Part shown: positions 4,055 through 5,245 of the stretch, piece after piece | How positions within the stretch are numbered: position 1 is the stretch's first letter | Layout of the letters: every line of letters starts with the position of its first letter | Assembly (NCBI GenBank): GCA_031283565.1 | Contig: JAITBM010000005.1 | Coordinates: 1-5,245 of the forward strand | DNA length: 5,245 bases | DNA from: Rickettsiales bacterium | GTDB lineage: Bacteria > Pseudomonadota > Alphaproteobacteria > Rs-D84 | Reading direction: 5' to 3' | Made by a program: the position numbers and the translations under genes | The notes under the pieces: model-generated | Database searches by the model: none | The model's input: the letters and a program-made list of their open reading frames with translations, nothing else | Told to the model about the DNA's origin: nothing

Positions 4055-5245
4055 ATGAAGAACGAACTTCTGTTTGAACTGGAAACGCGCGGATTCATAA
4101 ACCAGACCAGCAATCTTGACGGTCTGAATGACGCGCTGAATGCCGGAAAAATCTCGGCTTATTTTGGGGCCGATCCGACAGCCGACAGCCTGCATGTGGG
4201 CCATATTGTGCCAGTGCTGATGATGCGCTGGTTTCAGCGGCACGGGCACAGGCCGATAATGCTGGTGGGGGGGGCGACGGGACGCATAGGCGATCCATCC
4301 GGACGCGACAGCGCCCGCCCCATGCTGTCGGATGAAGACATAAAGAGAAATAGCGAGGGATTGCAGCGCTCATACTCTAAGTTTATAAAATTCGGCAACG
4401 GCCCGTCCGATGCCATTATGGCAGACAATTACGACTGGATGAAAAGCATTCCGCACATGGAATTCCTGCGTAATTTCGGCCCTGATTTCACGGTGCCGCG
4501 CATGCTGTCGATGGAGAGTGTGAAAAAGCGGCTTGAAAACGGCATGAGCCTTTTAGAATTTGAATATATGACGCTCCAAGCCGTGGACTTTCTGGAACTG
4601 TTCAAAAAATACGGCTGCATATTGCAATTATGCGGATCGGACCAATGGGGCAATTCGATAATGGGCATAGAGCTGATACGAAAAAAACTGGCAAAGGAAG
4701 CATTTGTCATGTCCACGTCCCTGATAACCGATTCGAGCGGGCGCAAGATAGGAAAATCCGAGAACAATGCGGCATGGGTGGATGAAAGGAAGACGCCGCC
4801 GTTTGAATTTTTTCAGTATTTTCGGAATACGCCGGACGATCTGGTTGACAAGTTCTTGAAAATATACACAGACATTCCGCTGCCGGAAATAGCGAAGCTA
4901 TACGGACTGCAAGGAGCGGAATTAAACGACGCGAAAAAAATCCTGGCATTCGAGGCGACGAAAATTACGCACGGCGAAGCGGCCGCGCGCGAAGCGGCAG
5001 AGGCAGCGGATGCAATGTTCGGCGGCGGCGCGGCGGCATCCGGAGTGCCAAAGGTCCGCGTGAACGCCAAGCTGCCGATGGGAGCGCTGGATTTTGCAAT
5101 GCTGAGCGGCTTGTTTGCAAGCAAGTCCGAAGCGCGGCGCACCATAGAACAAGGCGGCCTGTCAATAGACGGCGTGCGCGTAAGCGGCCCCGATATTGTA
5201 GTCCTGCCCGCAGCCTCGCTGCTGGTGCAAAAAGGAAAAAAGACT
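4055..5245 (+). CDS. tyrS: Tyrosyl-tRNA synthetase TyrRS (3' end cut by the window)
   Basis: A total of 397 codons are open to the right edge without a stop; bacterial TyrRS is usually about 400-425 residues, so little is missing. The enzyme joins tyrosine to tRNA-Tyr using ATP in the cytosol. Class I motifs are clear: the HIGH motif as HVGH at 47-50, preceded by the GADPTADSLH segment; GGATGRIGDPSGR at 72-84; the tyrosine-pocket segment EFEYMTLQAVDF at 168-179, with Tyr171, Gln175 and Asp178; GSDQWGN at 194-200; and the KMSKS loop as KIGKS at 231-235. The C-terminal S4-like RNA-binding domain begins near 337 and includes SKSEARRTIEQGGLSIDG at 356-373. The ATG has an AAAGGAA ribosome binding site and at least one good promoter of its own, so the gene is probably independent of the sspB operon. 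A G8 run lies at 4267-4274. Confidence 0.97.
   Translation, partial: MKNELLFELETRGFINQTSNLDGLNDALNAGKISAYFGADPTADSLHVGHIVPVLMMRWFQRHGHRPIMLVGGATGRIGDPSGRDSARPMLSDEDIKRNSEGLQRSYSKFIKFGNGPSDAIMADNYDWMKSIPHMEFLRNFGPDFTVPRMLSMESVKKRLENGMSLLEFEYMTLQAVDFLELFKKYGCILQLCGSDQWGNSIMGIELIRKKLAKEAFVMSTSLITDSSGRKIGKSENNAAWVDERKTPPFEFFQYFRNTPDDLVDKFLKIYTDIPLPEIAKLYGLQGAELNDAKKILAFEATKITHGEAAAREAAEAADAMFGGGAAASGVPKVRVNAKLPMGALDFAMLSGLFASKSEARRTIEQGGLSIDGVRVSGPDIVVLPAASLLVQKGKKT

Noticed and set aside
3914..4249. A 111-codon minus-strand ORF covering the tyrS leader and start
   Set aside because: It is antisense to the tyrS catalytic domain, has no ribosome binding site and shows no family features; the gap is better explained as a promoter and leader.
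1..5245. Mobile elements, CRISPR arrays, tRNA or rRNA genes
   Set aside because: No transposase, direct-repeat/spacer pattern, cloverleaf with acceptor ends or rRNA-like stretch was found; nearly all of the window is accounted for by six confident genes plus one partial frame.

Overview
The window looks like the chromosome of an alphaproteobacterium. Three things support this. The sigma factor is of the alphaproteobacterial RpoH (sigma-32) type. The SspB homologue has the alphaproteobacterial layout: a compact SspB fold, a Pro/Ala linker and a basic FRKR-type tail. The small lipoprotein carries an LPGxRxPV motif just after its lipidated cysteine, as alphaproteobacterial BamB proteins do. Base composition is moderate, and ATA isoleucine codons are common, so this is not a typical high-GC free-living member. 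A reduced or host-associated lineage is possible, but that is inference.

Layout. Bases 1-162 (+) are the last 53 codons of an unidentified, probably exported, cysteine-containing protein. It converges on a minus-strand pair at 226-2096: rpoH (2096 to 1218) followed by an outer-membrane porin-like beta-barrel gene (1221 to 226). These two overlap by 4 bp (ATGA), so they are very probably co-transcribed and translationally coupled. A 52-bp divergent intergenic region separates rpoH from a plus-strand operon. That operon consists of a membrane-anchored TPR protein of the YfgM type (TTG start, 2149-2796), a strikingly short BamB-like lipoprotein (2796-3458, 1-bp overlap) and the ClpXP adaptor sspB (3427-3891, overlapping the end of the lipoprotein gene). 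After a 163-bp gap with a consensus sigma-70 promoter, a second extended -10 promoter and GC-rich hairpins, tyrS (tyrosyl-tRNA synthetase) starts at 4055. It runs off the right edge with probably only a few to about 25 codons missing.

Functional theme. Apart from tyrS, the identified genes concern protein quality control and the cell envelope: the heat-shock sigma factor, an outer-membrane barrel protein, a YfgM-like inner-membrane protein, a BamB-like part of the outer-membrane assembly machinery, and the adaptor that feeds SsrA-tagged proteins to ClpXP. Around bamB in many alphaproteobacteria the next gene is der; here sspB takes that place. No mobile element, CRISPR array, tRNA or rRNA gene is visible. 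I see no clear undescribed system. The most unusual items are the miniaturised, cysteine-rich BamB, the rpoH-porin coupling, and a structured tyrS leader with a possible 17-residue leader peptide.
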